From positions 620,001-684,000 of the forward strand of contig JAWMQL010000001.1 of NCBI GenBank assembly GCA_033283165.1: DNA of 64,000 nt, given 5' to 3'. Source of the DNA: JAWMQL01 sp033283165 (GTDB lineage: Bacteria; Pseudomonadota; Gammaproteobacteria; Pseudomonadales; Halieaceae). The first letter of the stretch is position 1. Each line of letters begins with the position of its first letter. The position numbers and the translations under genes were made by a program. The notes below the pieces were generated by a model. It was not told the origin of the DNA. It did no database searches and saw only the letters and a list, made by a program, of their open reading frames with translations. Below, one piece after another: positions 1 through 10,089 of the stretch.

Positions 1-2395
1 CATCGCCCAGGCGGTTCGGGAAGTTGCGGGTCGAGGTGGACAGCACGGTGCTGTTGGCCGCGACCCGGGCCTGGTTGCCCATGCACAGGGAACAGCCGGG
101 CATCTCGGTACGGGCACCGGCCCGGCCGTAAATGTTGTAGTAGCCTTCCTCCATCAGCTGGTGCTCGTCCATGCGGGTCGGCGGCACGATCCACATGCGG
201 GTGGAGATACTGCCCTTGTGCTGTTCCAGCAGTTTGCCCGCCGCGCGAAAATGACCGATGTTGGTCATGCAGGAACCGATGAAAACTTCATCGACAGTGT
301 CTCCAGCGACGTCTGAAAGAAGTCGCGCGTCGTCCGGGTCGTTGGGGGCGCAGACGATGGGCTCGGTGACTTCCGCCAGATCGATTTCGATCACGGCCGC
401 GTACTCGGCATCCGCGTCGCCCTGCAACAGGCTGGGTTCTGCCAGCCACTCTTCCATCTTGCGCGCGCGGCGTTCCAGGGTGCGGGGATCGCCATAGCCC
501 TCGGCGACCATCGAACGAAGCAGCACGATATTGGACCGCAGGTACTCGGCAATGGTGTCCTCGTCCAGCGCGATGGTGCAACCCGCGGCGGAGCGCTCGG
601 CGGAGGCATCGGAAAGTTCGAAAGCCTGCTCCACGGTCAGGCCGCTCAGTCCCTCGATCTCCAGGATGCGGCCGGAGAAGATATTCTTCTTGCCCTTCTT
701 CTCCACGGTCAGCAGACCCTGCTGGATGGCGTAGTAGGGTATGGCATGCACCAGGTCACGCAGGGTGATGCCCGGTTGCATCTCGCCCTTGAAGCGGACC
801 AGTACCGACTCTGGCATATCCAGCGGCATGACGCCGGTAGCCGCGGCAAAAGCCACCAGGCCGGAACCCGCCGGGAAGGAAATGCCCATCGGGAAGCGGG
901 TGTGGGAATCGCCACCGGTACCCACGGTGTCGGGCAGCAGCATGCGGTTCAGCCAGGAGTGGATAATGCCGTCACCCGGGCGCAGGGACACGCCGCCGCG
1001 GGTCATGATGAAGTCCGGCAGGGTGTGCTGGGTGTCGATGTCCACCGGCTTGGGGTAGGCCGCGGTATGGCAGAAAGACTGCATCACCAGATCGGCGGAG
1101 AAGCCAAGACAGGCCAGGTCTTTCAATTCGTCGCGGGTCATGGGGCCGGTGGTGTCCTGGGAGCCCACGGTAGTCATCTTGGGCTCGCAGTAGGTGCCCG
1201 GGCGGACTCCGTCCATGCCGCAGGCACGACCGACCATCTTCTGCGCCAGGCTGAAGCCCTTGCCGCTGTCGGCGGGCTGCTCCGGGGTGCGGAACAGTTC
1301 CGAAGGCGCCAGGCCCAGGGTCTCGCGCGCGCGGGCCGTCAGGCCGCGACCGATGATCAGGTTGATGCGGCCGCCGGCGCGCACTTCATCCAGCAGTACG
1401 TCGGATTTCAGGGCGAACTCGGACAGCACCTCGCCGGATTCGGACAGGATCCTGCCGTCGTAGGGACGAATCTCGATCACGTCGCCCATGTTCAGGTTGT
1501 CGACCGGGGCCTCGAAAACCAGGGCACCGGCGTCCTCCATGGTGTTGTAGAAGATCGGCGCCACCTTGCCGCCGATGCAGATGCCGCCACCTTTCTTGTT
1601 CGGTACCCCGTCGATCTCGTCGCCAAAGAACCACAGCACGGAGTTGGTGGCGGACTTGCGCGAGGAGCCGGTGCCGACCACATCGCCGACGAAGGCGACC
1701 GGCAGGCCGCTGGCCTGTACTGCCTGAATCTGGGACATGGGGCCGGTGACACCGTGTTCTTCCGGGGTCAGGCCGTCGCGTGTCATCTTGTACATGGCCA
1801 GGGCATGCAGGGGAATATCCGGGCGACTCCAGGCATCCGGGGCGGGGGAAAGGTCATCCGTGTTGGTCTCGCCGGTTACCTTGAATACTGCCACCTTGAT
1901 GGATTCCGGAACCTCGTTCCGGTTGGTGAACCACTCGCCGTCTGCCCAGGATTGCATCACAGCCTGTGCATTCGCATTGCCGTCCCGGGCCAGTTCGGCG
2001 ACGTCGTGAAAAGCGTCGAATACCAGCAGGGTGTGCTTCAGTTCAGCCGCTGCCAGGGCGCCCAGGTCCGCGTCACCGAGCAGTCCGACCAGGGTTTCGA
2101 TGTTGTAACCACCGTGCATGTTGCCCAGCAACCCGACTGCCGCCGGGCGGTCGATCAGCGGGCACGCGATTTCGCCCTTGGCAACCGCCGACAGGAAGCC
2201 GGCCTTGACATATGCCGCCTCGTCCACGCCGGGCGGAACCCGGGTCGTGATCAGGTCCAGCAGGAATTCCTCCTCACCGGCAGGTGGCGCCTTCAGCAGT
2301 TCGACCAGGCCGGCCACCTGCTCGGCGTTGAGGGGCTTGGGGGGAATGTTCAGCGCGGCCCGCTCGGCCACGTGGTCACGATATGCTTCAAGCAC
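1..2395 (-). CDS. acnB: Aconitate hydratase B (3' end truncated by window)
   Basis: Bifunctional aconitase / 2-methylisocitrate dehydratase of the TCA cycle, a cytoplasmic [4Fe-4S] enzyme. About 798 residues are visible of the roughly 865 usual for AcnB; the C-terminus lies off the left edge. The protein opens with the AcnB-specific helical domain (MLEAYRDHVAERAALN) and the swivel domain (VGDVVGTGSSRKSATNS). The cluster cysteines sit in the motifs GSCMTNIGHFRAAG and GCSLCMGNQARVAANS near the left edge. The start is a GTG with AGGAG about 8 nt upstream. A TATAAT-type promoter precedes it on the same strand. The identification is firm. Confidence 0.97.
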   Translation of the reverse strand, partial: MLEAYRDHVAERAALNIPPKPLNAEQVAGLVELLKAPPAGEEEFLLDLITTRVPPGVDEAAYVKAGFLSAVAKGEIACPLIDRPAAVGLLGNMHGGYNIETLVGLLGDADLGALAAAELKHTLLVFDAFHDVAELARDGNANAQAVMQSWADGEWFTNRNEVPESIKVAVFKVTGETNTDDLSPAPDAWSRPDIPLHALAMYKMTRDGLTPEEHGVTGPMSQIQAVQASGLPVAFVGDVVGTGSSRKSATNSVLWFFGDEIDGVPNKKGGGICIGGKVAPIFYNTMEDAGALVFEAPVDNLNMGDVIEIRPYDGRILSESGEVLSEFALKSDVLLDEVRAGGRINLIIGRGLTARARETLGLAPSELFRTPEQPADSGKGFSLAQKMVGRACGMDGVRPGTYCEPKMTTVGSQDTTGPMTRDELKDLACLGFSADLVMQSFCHTAAYPKPVDIDTQHTLPDFIMTRGGVSLRPGDGIIHSWLNRMLLPDTVGTGGDSHTRFPMGISFPAGSGLVAFAAATGVMPLDMPESVLVRFKGEMQPGITLRDLVHAIPYYAIQQGLLTVEKKGKKNIFSGRILEIEGLSGLTVEQAFELSDASAERSAAGCTIALDEDTIAEYLRSNIVLLRSMVAEGYGDPRTLERRARKMEEWLAEPSLLQGDADAEYAAVIEIDLAEVTEPIVCAPNDPDDARLLSDVAGDTVDEVFIGSCMTNIGHFRAAGKLLEQHKGSISTRMWIVPPTRMDEHQLMEEGYYNIYGRAGARTEMPGCSLCMGNQARVAANSTVLSTSTRNFPNRLGD

Positions 2396-2458
2396 GGTAG
2401 AACTCCTGTCTCATGGGCGGGGCCCAGCCGGGTCCGGATGGGCCGAAATCGGGGCGGG

Positions 2459-2464
2459 ATTATA
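2459..2464 (-). promoter_or_regulatory. -10 element of the acnB promoter
   Basis: A perfect TATAAT on the minus strand, 64 nt before the acnB GTG. A weak TTTATC lies 17 nt further upstream as a possible -35. The 2396-2573 gap is AT-rich and must also hold the promoter of the divergent DUF1289 gene, for which I see no clear hexamers. Confidence 0.5.
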
Positions 2465-2573
2465 GCCCACACAGGGATTAAGATAAATAAATCAAGCGCT
2501 TATACCGTGCATTCACTGGGGTGATAACGTACACTGGCGGCGTTGTTCGCCAGCCCCTCACGCACCAGGATTC

Positions 2574-3044
2574 ATGCTAGATCGCCTCGTCAAAACACCC
2601 TGTATCGGAGTCTGTTCCACCGGTATCGGTGATACCGTGTGCCGCGGTTGCAAGCGTTTCGCCCACGAGGTCATCCACTGGAACAGTTACAGCAACGAAC
2701 AGAAGCGCATCATAGACCGGCGCCTGGCAGCTTTCCTGTCCCAGTGTGTCGGCAACCGTTTCCGGGTCACTGACCGGGCCCTGCTGGAGTGGCAACTGCA
2801 GGTGCAGCAGATCAGCTACAACCCCGATCACGACGAGTACTGCTGGCTCTTCACCCTGATCAAGGCCGGCGCCAGCCAGATCGAGCGGCCGGCCGATTTC
2901 GGCTTTGAAGTCGACCTGCGCCTGCGCGACCGCTCCCTGGCCCAGTTGCGGGATGACATCGACCAGGAGTTCTTCACCCTGTCCCAGGCCCATTACGATC
3001 GCTACATGACCATGCCCGACCTGTTTCGGGAGGAGGGGGCGTGA
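2574..3044 (+). CDS. DUF1289 Fe-S-type protein with C-terminal extension
   Basis: A 156-residue protein. Residues about 9-40 carry the DUF1289 signature: C-x3-C, then CRGCKR and a conserved HW (CIGVCSTGIGDTVCRGCKR...IHWNSYS). This is usually read as a small metal- or Fe-S-binding module of unknown role. Most DUF1289 proteins end soon after this module; here about 110 further residues follow without a motif I recognise. The stop overlaps the GTG start of miaE by a few bases, so the two are translationally coupled. That suggests, but does not prove, a link to tRNA modification or iron use. Confidence 0.8.
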   Translation: MLDRLVKTPCIGVCSTGIGDTVCRGCKRFAHEVIHWNSYSNEQKRIIDRRLAAFLSQCVGNRFRVTDRALLEWQLQVQQISYNPDHDEYCWLFTLIKAGASQIERPADFGFEVDLRLRDRSLAQLRDDIDQEFFTLSQAHYDRYMTMPDLFREEGA

Positions 3045-3691
3045 GCGTCGATATCGGCCACATACTCGAGTTCCTGCCCTGTGCCACGCCCCGCGGCTGG
3101 ACTGCAGCGGCGGCGGCGCCCGACAACCTGCCGCTTCTGCTGGCGGACCACCGCAACCTGGAGTTGAAAGCCGCCCAGAGCGCCCAGGCCCTCATGTGGC
3201 GCTACGGCATGGGTCCCCGGGCGCTGGACAACGGCGGCCAAGGCCTGCGCCTGATGAACAAGCTGTCCCGCCTGGCACGGGAGGAATTACGCCACTTCGA
3301 GCAGGTGATCGCGATCATGGACCGGCGCGGTGTGAACTGCCCGCAGCTGTCCGCCTCGCGCTATGCCGCCGGCCTCAGGAGCGAGGTGCGCTCCCGCGAC
3401 CCGGGCCGGCTGGTGGACACCCTGCTGGTGGGCGCGATTATCGAGGCCCGCTCCTGCGAGCGCTTCGCCTGCCTGGTACCGGTGCTGGACGAGGAACTGG
3501 CGTTGTTCTACGGCTCGCTGCTCAAATCCGAATCACGGCACTTCACGGACTATCTGAGACTGGCGCAGGCCCTCACCCCGGAAGCGGAAGTGTCCGCGCG
3601 GTTGGACGTGCTGCTGGCGGCGGAACGGGCACTGATCGAGTCGCCGGACGTCGAGTTCCGGTTCCACAGCGGCGTGCCTCCAGTAGCTTGA
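3041..3691 (+). CDS. miaE: tRNA 2-methylthio-N6-isopentenyladenosine-37 hydroxylase MiaE
   Basis: Non-haem diiron monooxygenase that hydroxylates the isopentenyl group of ms2i6A37 to ms2io6A37 in tRNA. It is 216 residues, close to the Pseudomonas-type MiaE length. Ferritin-like metal-binding motifs are visible: an early DHRNLELKAAQ helix, REELRHFEQV (E-x2-H), EARSCERF, and SESRHFTDYL (E-x2-H). The start is a GTG with GGAGG 4 nt upstream, overlapping the DUF1289 stop. The AT-rich gap downstream (3692-3766) has an imperfect AT-rich inverted repeat but no convincing terminator. Confidence 0.93.
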   Translation: MSVDIGHILEFLPCATPRGWTAAAAAPDNLPLLLADHRNLELKAAQSAQALMWRYGMGPRALDNGGQGLRLMNKLSRLAREELRHFEQVIAIMDRRGVNCPQLSASRYAAGLRSEVRSRDPGRLVDTLLVGAIIEARSCERFACLVPVLDEELALFYGSLLKSESRHFTDYLRLAQALTPEAEVSARLDVLLAAERALIESPDVEFRFHSGVPPVA

Positions 3692-3766
3692 AAGAATATT
3701 AGATAAATCTTTTAACTTGTTGATAAAAATAAAAGAATCTATCTATCTTTCGTGTGGCTAACCCGT

Positions 3767-4678
3767 TCAGAAGGCGAACAGGTAGCTCAGGGAGTAGATG
3801 TCGAACGCATTCCGGGAGTTGCTGACCGAACCGGTGGCATAGGAAAATCTCACCGCGTGGCCCCTCGCAAAGGGGTACACCACGGTGGTGCCGACCTTGG
3901 AATCGCGCTGCAGGTCGTTCAGCCGACGTCCCTCGAACGTGCTGCGGCCACCGCGGTAGGCATTGGCGTCCAGCGATACCCAGAAGCCGGGGCGGAAGCG
4001 CCGCACAAGGTGCAGCTCGACGGTGTACAGCGGGTCCGCCTCCCGGGTCCCGCCCAGGAAGTCGTCGTTGTCCTCGAACAGCCAGGCGCCGGTTTCCAGC
4101 TCCAGGTGCCAGCGGGGACTCAGCACCTGGATGTAGCCCAGTTCCGCTTTCGCCGCCCAGCGGTTGGCGCCCACATTGATCAGTCGATCCGGATCGTAGT
4201 TGCCGGTCGGGGCCACGATTTTCAGGCTGGCGCCGAGGATGGGGCGCGGATTGCGGCGCAGTTCGGCAAAGGCTTCCCGGGTGAGACTCGGTGCCCCGAG
4301 CAGGTTGACTGACACGCTGGCGGCGATGTCGCCGAGACCCTGGTAGCTGCGCTCCAGCGTGCCCAGCTCGGGGTGCTCGGCCGCCGTCTCGCCGCTGGAG
4401 TAGGGCACTTCCAGCACGACATTGGCGCTGCGACCCCAGAGGTCGATGGTCCGCAGGTAGCCCAACGCCACGGTGTCGATGCTGGAATCGACTCCGGTAA
4501 TGGGCAGGGACGGGTCCGGAACGGTATCGCCACGGGTGAGAATCGTGCCCACCGTGAGCACCTGGGTGCCCTTCGGGGCCGGCCAGTAGGCCCGGGGAGA
4601 CAGTTCCTGTGCCGGGGCCGGCAGCGGTAAGCCCAGGATCGGGGCGATTGTGAGCGTAATGACTGCGAGAGCGCGCAT
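3767..4678 (-). CDS. Outer-membrane beta-barrel protein, phenol-degradation MetA-like family
   Basis: A 303-residue protein with a clear signal peptide (about 25 residues, cleavage after PAPAQ). The body is made of alternating amphipathic strands and ends in the aromatic C-terminus SLSYLFAF typical of outer-membrane barrels. The pattern (opening YWPAPKGTQVLTVG, then KIVAPTGNYDPDRLINVGANRW, then CTD-like strands) fits the family annotated as putative MetA-pathway of phenol degradation/transporter. The substrate is unknown, and the phenol label is only the family name. It lies 71 nt downstream of lpxH on the same strand and could be co-transcribed. Confidence 0.8.
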   Translation of the reverse strand: MRALAVITLTIAPILGLPLPAPAQELSPRAYWPAPKGTQVLTVGTILTRGDTVPDPSLPITGVDSSIDTVALGYLRTIDLWGRSANVVLEVPYSSGETAAEHPELGTLERSYQGLGDIAASVSVNLLGAPSLTREAFAELRRNPRPILGASLKIVAPTGNYDPDRLINVGANRWAAKAELGYIQVLSPRWHLELETGAWLFEDNDDFLGGTREADPLYTVELHLVRRFRPGFWVSLDANAYRGGRSTFEGRRLNDLQRDSKVGTTVVYPFARGHAVRFSYATGSVSNSRNAFDIYSLSYLFAF

Positions 4679-4749
4679 GGGGAATTTATTGACCGCTGTC
4701 GGTGGCTCCGATTCAATAAATAGTCTTAACTTGTGACCCTAACATACTG

Positions 4750-5460
4750 TTATACATAAAAATTCACGAGACTAATTTTCTCCGGACTGGCGAAAACCAC
4801 CCAGGCGTGGGAATGCCAGTCTCCGAGCACCCAGCGCTCGCCCTGCGCATGGCTGTGGTGCTTCGGGCGGTGGGTATGGCCGTGAATCAGGCAGTCCACT
4901 CCATGCCGGGACATGACCTTGTCCACTTCTTCCGGGGTCACGTCCATGATGTCCTCGGCCTTGTTGCTGGTTGCTTCCCGGCTCTGGCTGCGCAGGTCCG
5001 CCGCCAGGGCCCGGCGCTCGGTGAGCGAGCGGGACAGAACCCCGGCCTGCCACTCAGGACTGCGGCTCATCTCGCGAAATTCCTGGTAGGCCGTGTCGGC
5101 GGTGCAGAGGCTGTCCCCGTGCATCAGCAGCACGCGGCGACCGTAGAGGTCGATCACAGTGGGGTCTGCCAGCAGGGTGGCTCCCACCCGGGCACAGAAA
5201 GTCTCGCCCAGCAGGAAGTCGCGGTTGCCCCGCATCAGGTACAGGTCGGGACCGGCCGCCGAGAATCCGGCCAGCAGGTTGGCGACATGCTGTACCAGCG
5301 GGGTGTCGTCATCGTCACCCACCCAGGCCTCGAACAGGTCGCCGAGAATGTACAGGGCATCGGCAGCCTGGTGCTCCTCAAGGAATTCCCCCAGGGCCTG
5401 TGTCACGGCCGGGCGCGACGAGTCCAGGTGGAGATCAGAGATGAACAGGGTGCGGGGCAT
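4750..5460 (-). CDS. lpxH: UDP-2,3-diacylglucosamine diphosphatase LpxH
   Basis: Peripheral inner-membrane metallophosphoesterase that cleaves UDP-2,3-diacylglucosamine to lipid X in lipid A synthesis. At 236 residues it matches the family length. The phosphoesterase signatures are present: FISDLHLD at the N-terminus, LGDLFEAWVGDD, MRGNRDFLLG, MHGDSLCT and a C-terminal GHTHRPKHH. It follows ppiB on the same strand, the conserved ppiB-lpxH pair seen in many gammaproteobacteria. Confidence 0.97.
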   Translation of the reverse strand: MPRTLFISDLHLDSSRPAVTQALGEFLEEHQAADALYILGDLFEAWVGDDDDTPLVQHVANLLAGFSAAGPDLYLMRGNRDFLLGETFCARVGATLLADPTVIDLYGRRVLLMHGDSLCTADTAYQEFREMSRSPEWQAGVLSRSLTERRALAADLRSQSREATSNKAEDIMDVTPEEVDKVMSRHGVDCLIHGHTHRPKHHSHAQGERWVLGDWHSHAWVVFASPEKISLVNFYV

Positions 5461-5478
5461 GCCAGCGCCGCTGTATCC

Positions 5479-5976
5479 CTAGTCTTCTACGATTTCCACC
5501 GACTCGATGATAACGGGGTCGGCGGGTACGTCCTGGTGACCACCGCGGTTGGTGGTGGGTACGGCGCGGATTTTCTCCAGCACCTCGGCACCGGCGGAGA
5601 CCTTGCCAAATACCGCGTAGCCCCAGCCCTGCATGTTCTTGCCGGAGTGGTTCAGGAAGTCGTTGTCCTTGACGTTGATAAAGAACTGTGCGGTAGCGGA
5701 GTGGGGGTCCATGGTCCGGGCCATGGCGATGGTGCCGAAATCATTTTTCAGCCCGTTGTCGGCCTCGTTCTCGATCGGCTCACGGGTGGATTTCTGATTC
5801 ATATCGGTATCGAAACCACCACCCTGGATCATGAAATTATCGATCACGCGGTGGAATATGGTGCCGTCGTAAAAACCTTCCCGGGCGTACTGGAGAAAGT
5901 TCGCAACGGTCTGCGGCGCTTTTTCGGCGTCCAGTTCCAGGGTGATGGAGCCGAAAGTAGTGCGAATAATTACCAT
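5479..5976 (-). CDS. ppiB: Cytoplasmic peptidyl-prolyl cis-trans isomerase B (cyclophilin)
   Basis: Cyclophilin-type PPIase that accelerates proline isomerisation in the cytosol. It reads MVIIRTTFGSITLELD, then FHRVIDNFMIQGGGFD, FGTIAMARTMDPHSATAQFFINV and YAVFGKV. No signal peptide is present, so it is PpiB and not PpiA. The frame is open 15 codons further upstream, but I take the ATG at 5976 because AAGGA lies about 10 nt before it and the protein then has 165 residues, as in E. coli. It is divergent from glnS and is followed by lpxH. Confidence 0.96.
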   Translation of the reverse strand: MVIIRTTFGSITLELDAEKAPQTVANFLQYAREGFYDGTIFHRVIDNFMIQGGGFDTDMNQKSTREPIENEADNGLKNDFGTIAMARTMDPHSATAQFFINVKDNDFLNHSGKNMQGWGYAVFGKVSAGAEVLEKIRAVPTTNRGGHQDVPADPVIIESVEIVED

Positions 5977-6112
5977 GTTCTGGGGTCCTTGCGACTGGTT
6001 ACAGCTAAGCCCGCGCATCATACGTGGTTAAGTGCCTGCAGGCAAAGCCCGATGCATGATTCTGTGTGCCATTTCTCAAGCCCGGGCGCTGTCAGCCACC
6101 GGGTTCTGCCGC

Positions 6113-6118
6113 TATAAT
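6113..6118 (+). promoter_or_regulatory. -10 element of the glnS promoter
   Basis: A perfect TATAAT located 32 nt before the glnS ATG, with a weak TGTCAG 17 nt upstream as the possible -35. The predicted leader is about 25 nt. Confidence 0.55.
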
Positions 6119-6150
6119 ACGCGCCTTTTCTGTCCGGTATTCAAGCATTT

Positions 6151-7814
6151 ATGGAAACCAAGCCGCCCAGTAGCAATTTTCTGCAGGCAATCATCAGTGA
6201 GGATCTGGCCAGCGGTCGGGTCACCGAAGTGGTAACCCGCTTCCCGCCCGAACCCAACGGCTACCTGCACATCGGTCACGCCAAGTCGATCAGTGTCAAT
6301 TTCGGCCTGGCGGAGGCCAATAACGGCCGCTGCAACCTGCGCTTCGACGACACCAATCCGGAGAAGGAAAGCCAGGAGTACATCGAGTCCATCCAGGAAG
6401 ACGTGCGCTGGCTGGGCTATCACTGGGCCGGCGAGGTGCGTTTCGCTTCCAGCTACTTCCAGCAGTTATATGACTGGGCGGTGTACCTGGTCGAGGCCGG
6501 CCTGGCCTATGTCTGTGACCTGGGACCGGAGGAGGCCCGGGCCTACCGCGGCACCCTGACCGAACCCGGGCGTAACAGCCCGTTTCGGGATCGCAGCGTG
6601 GCGGAGAACCTGGAACTCCTGCAGCGCATGAAAGCCGGCGAATTTGACGAAGGCAGCCGGGTACTGCGAGCCAGGATCGACATGGCCGCGCCAAACATGA
6701 ACCTGCGCGATCCGATCCTTTACCGTATTCGCAAGGTGCCGCATCACCAGACCGGTGACGACTGGGTGATCTACCCCACCTACGATTTCGCGCACGGCCA
6801 GGAGGACGCGATCGAGGGTGTTACCCATTCCATCTGCACCCTGGAGTTCGAGGATCACCGGCCCCTGTACGACTGGTTCATCGAGCACCTGCCGGTGGCG
6901 ACCAGACCGCGGCAGTACGAATTCGGGCGCCTGAATACCAGTTTCACGGTCACCAGCAAACGCAAGCTGAAACTGCTGGTGGACGAGGGCCACGTGAACG
7001 GTTGGGACGACCCGCGTATGCCGACCATTGCGGGCATGCGCCGGCGCGGCTTTACCCCGAGAGCGATCCGGCATTTCTGTGACATGATCGGCACCACCCG
7101 CAGCGACGGGGTGGTGGACGTGGCGATGCTGGAGCACGCGATCCGCGACGACCTGAACGCCAATGCCCCCCGCGCGATGTGCGTGCTCCATCCGCTCAAG
7201 GTCGTGCTGACCGACTATCCCGAGGACCGGACCGAGGAACTGGCGGCGCCGGCTCACCCCAGCCGGGAAGAGCTCGGGCAGCGTTCGCTACCCTTCAGCA
7301 ACGAGATCTACATCGACCACGATGACTTCCGGGAGGAGGCCAACAAAAAGTTCAAGCGCCTGGTGCTGGGCAAGCGGGTGCGGCTGCGCAATGCCTACGT
7401 CATCGAGGCACACGATGTGGTCAGGGACGACGACGGCACTGTGGTGGAGGTCCGGGCGCGGGTGATACCGGATACCGTCGGCCAGGATCCCGCTGACGGG
7501 ATCAAACCCAAGGGGGTGATCCAGTGGGTCTGTGCCCGCGGCGGCCGCCAGGCCACCGTGCGCCTGTATGATCGGCTGTTCAGCCACGAGGCGCCGGACA
7601 AGGGTGACCGGGACTTCCTCGATCACATCAACCCCCGGTCACTGGAGGTTATCGAGGGCGCCTGGATCGAGCCGGGTCTGGCGGCTGCCGAGCCGGAGCA
7701 GGGTTTCCAGTTCGAGCGCGAGGGTTACTTTGTCGCCGACCGTTACGACCACAGTCCGGAACAGCCGGTGTTCAATCGCACCATCGGGTTGCGCGACAGC
7801 TGGAGCGACCAGGC

Positions 7815-7818
<4 letters not shown>
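6151..7818 (+). CDS. glnS: Glutaminyl-tRNA synthetase
   Basis: Class I aminoacyl-tRNA synthetase charging tRNA-Gln; 555 residues, matching the usual 550-560. The HIGH motif is in PPEPNGYLHIGHAKS (about residues 34-48) and the KMSKS-equivalent is the GlnRS-type SKRKLKLLV. The catalytic-domain signatures DDTNPEKE, YPTYDFAHGQEDAIEG and CTLEFEDHRPLYDWF separate it from GluRS. The anticodon-binding beta-barrels follow. The ATGA overlap with cysS shows a two-gene synthetase operon. Confidence 0.98.
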
Positions 7819-9191
<1,373 letters not shown>

Positions 9192-9196
9192 GACCG

Positions 9197-9916
9197 TCAA
9201 TGGTGACGGTGAGCATCGCCCGGTCCTGTTTCAAGCGGTGCGGCCTGTCCCGCTTGCAGGAGGTGTTCCCGGTGGCTGGCGACCTGGTACAGGGTCCAGC
9301 TGCCGGCCGCGATCAATAACAGTCCGATCATGACTTTCAACCCGCGCCGCCGCAACAGGGACTGAACTCCCGCGGCACCGAAACTGGTGGCGAGCATGGC
9401 CGGCAGGGTGCCGAGGCCGAAGCAGAGCATCAGCAGCGCGGAGCGCAGGGGATCGGCCGCGGTGGTGGCCCAGGCCAGGCTGGAATAGATCAGGCCGCAG
9501 GGCATCAGGCCCCAGCACAGGCCCACCATCAGTGCCTGCCGCGGGTGGCGAATGGGCAGCCAGCGACCTGAAAACTTTTGCACCGGTTGCCACAGATGGC
9601 TCCCGGCGCGTTCCAGCGCTGTCATACCACGCCACCAGTCGGCAATGTACAGTCCCATGGCGATCAACAGGATGCCGGCAAGGTAGCGCAGGCCCAGCAA
9701 CCAGGCGGTGATTTCAATCGCCCCGGCCAGCCCGCCGAGCAACGCTCCGAGCAGGGTGTAACTGAGGATCCGGCCGCCGTGATAGGCGAGAGTGGTGGCA
9801 CTGTTGCCGGCACCGCCGAGGCTGAGCGCCGCCGCGATACCGCCGCACATACCCAGGCAGTGGCCGGCCCCGGCCAGGCCGATGGCAAAGGCGGCCAGGA
9901 AGGTGGTTTCTGTCAC
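9197..9916 (-). CDS. TauE/SafE (DsbD-like) membrane transporter of the cbb3 cluster
   Basis: A 239-residue integral membrane protein with about six hydrophobic segments, opening AFAIGLAGAGHCLGMCGGIAAAL. The paired G-x-C-x2-M-C-G-G motif and the later GLMPCGLIYSSL resemble the sulfite exporter TauE/SafE family members found next to ccoS. A histidine-rich tail (GDAHRHH) is compatible with metal handling. It starts with a GTG whose GTGA overlaps the ccoS stop, so it is the last gene of the cbb3 assembly operon. A role in copper supply or redox maturation of the oxidase is inferred from position only. Confidence 0.85.
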   Translation of the reverse strand: MTETTFLAAFAIGLAGAGHCLGMCGGIAAALSLGGAGNSATTLAYHGGRILSYTLLGALLGGLAGAIEITAWLLGLRYLAGILLIAMGLYIADWWRGMTALERAGSHLWQPVQKFSGRWLPIRHPRQALMVGLCWGLMPCGLIYSSLAWATTAADPLRSALLMLCFGLGTLPAMLATSFGAAGVQSLLRRRGLKVMIGLLLIAAGSWTLYQVASHREHLLQAGQAAPLETGPGDAHRHH

Positions 9917-10089
9917 CCGTCCCGTTCCTCCCGTGGCGGGTCGGCTGGTTCGTCCTCGTCCGCCAGGATACGCCAGGCCTCCTTGTCCAGGTCGTCGTAC
10001 TGGCCGCTGTTGATGGCCCAGATCAGGAGCCGGATCGCGACCACGCAGAACACCAGCGCCACCGGGATCAATAGGTACAGGCTTTTCAC
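9913..10089 (-). CDS. ccoS: cbb3-type cytochrome oxidase assembly protein CcoS
   Basis: A small 58-residue membrane protein. It starts with GTG (reading VKSLYLLIPVALVFCVVAIR), has one N-terminal transmembrane helix, then WAINSGQYDDLDKEAWRIL, the hallmark CcoS stretch, and an acidic tail. CcoS is needed for haem/copper cofactor insertion into cbb3 oxidase. The gene overlaps the ccoI stop by 2 nt and the next gene's GTG start by 4 nt. Confidence 0.93.
   Translation of the reverse strand: MKSLYLLIPVALVFCVVAIRLLIWAINSGQYDDLDKEAWRILADEDEPADPPREERDG

Noticed and set aside
746..2524. 592-codon open frame opposite acnB
   Set aside because: It is antisense to a clear AcnB sequence; high-GC coding regions leave long open frames on the other strand, and the translation has no domain.
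3692..3766. AT-rich inverted repeat between miaE and the outer-membrane gene as a terminator
   Set aside because: The pairing is imperfect and there is no GC stem; too weak to list as a terminator.
4807..6117. 436-codon open frame across lpxH and ppiB on the plus strand
   Set aside because: It is antisense to two well-identified genes and shows low-complexity composition with no motif.
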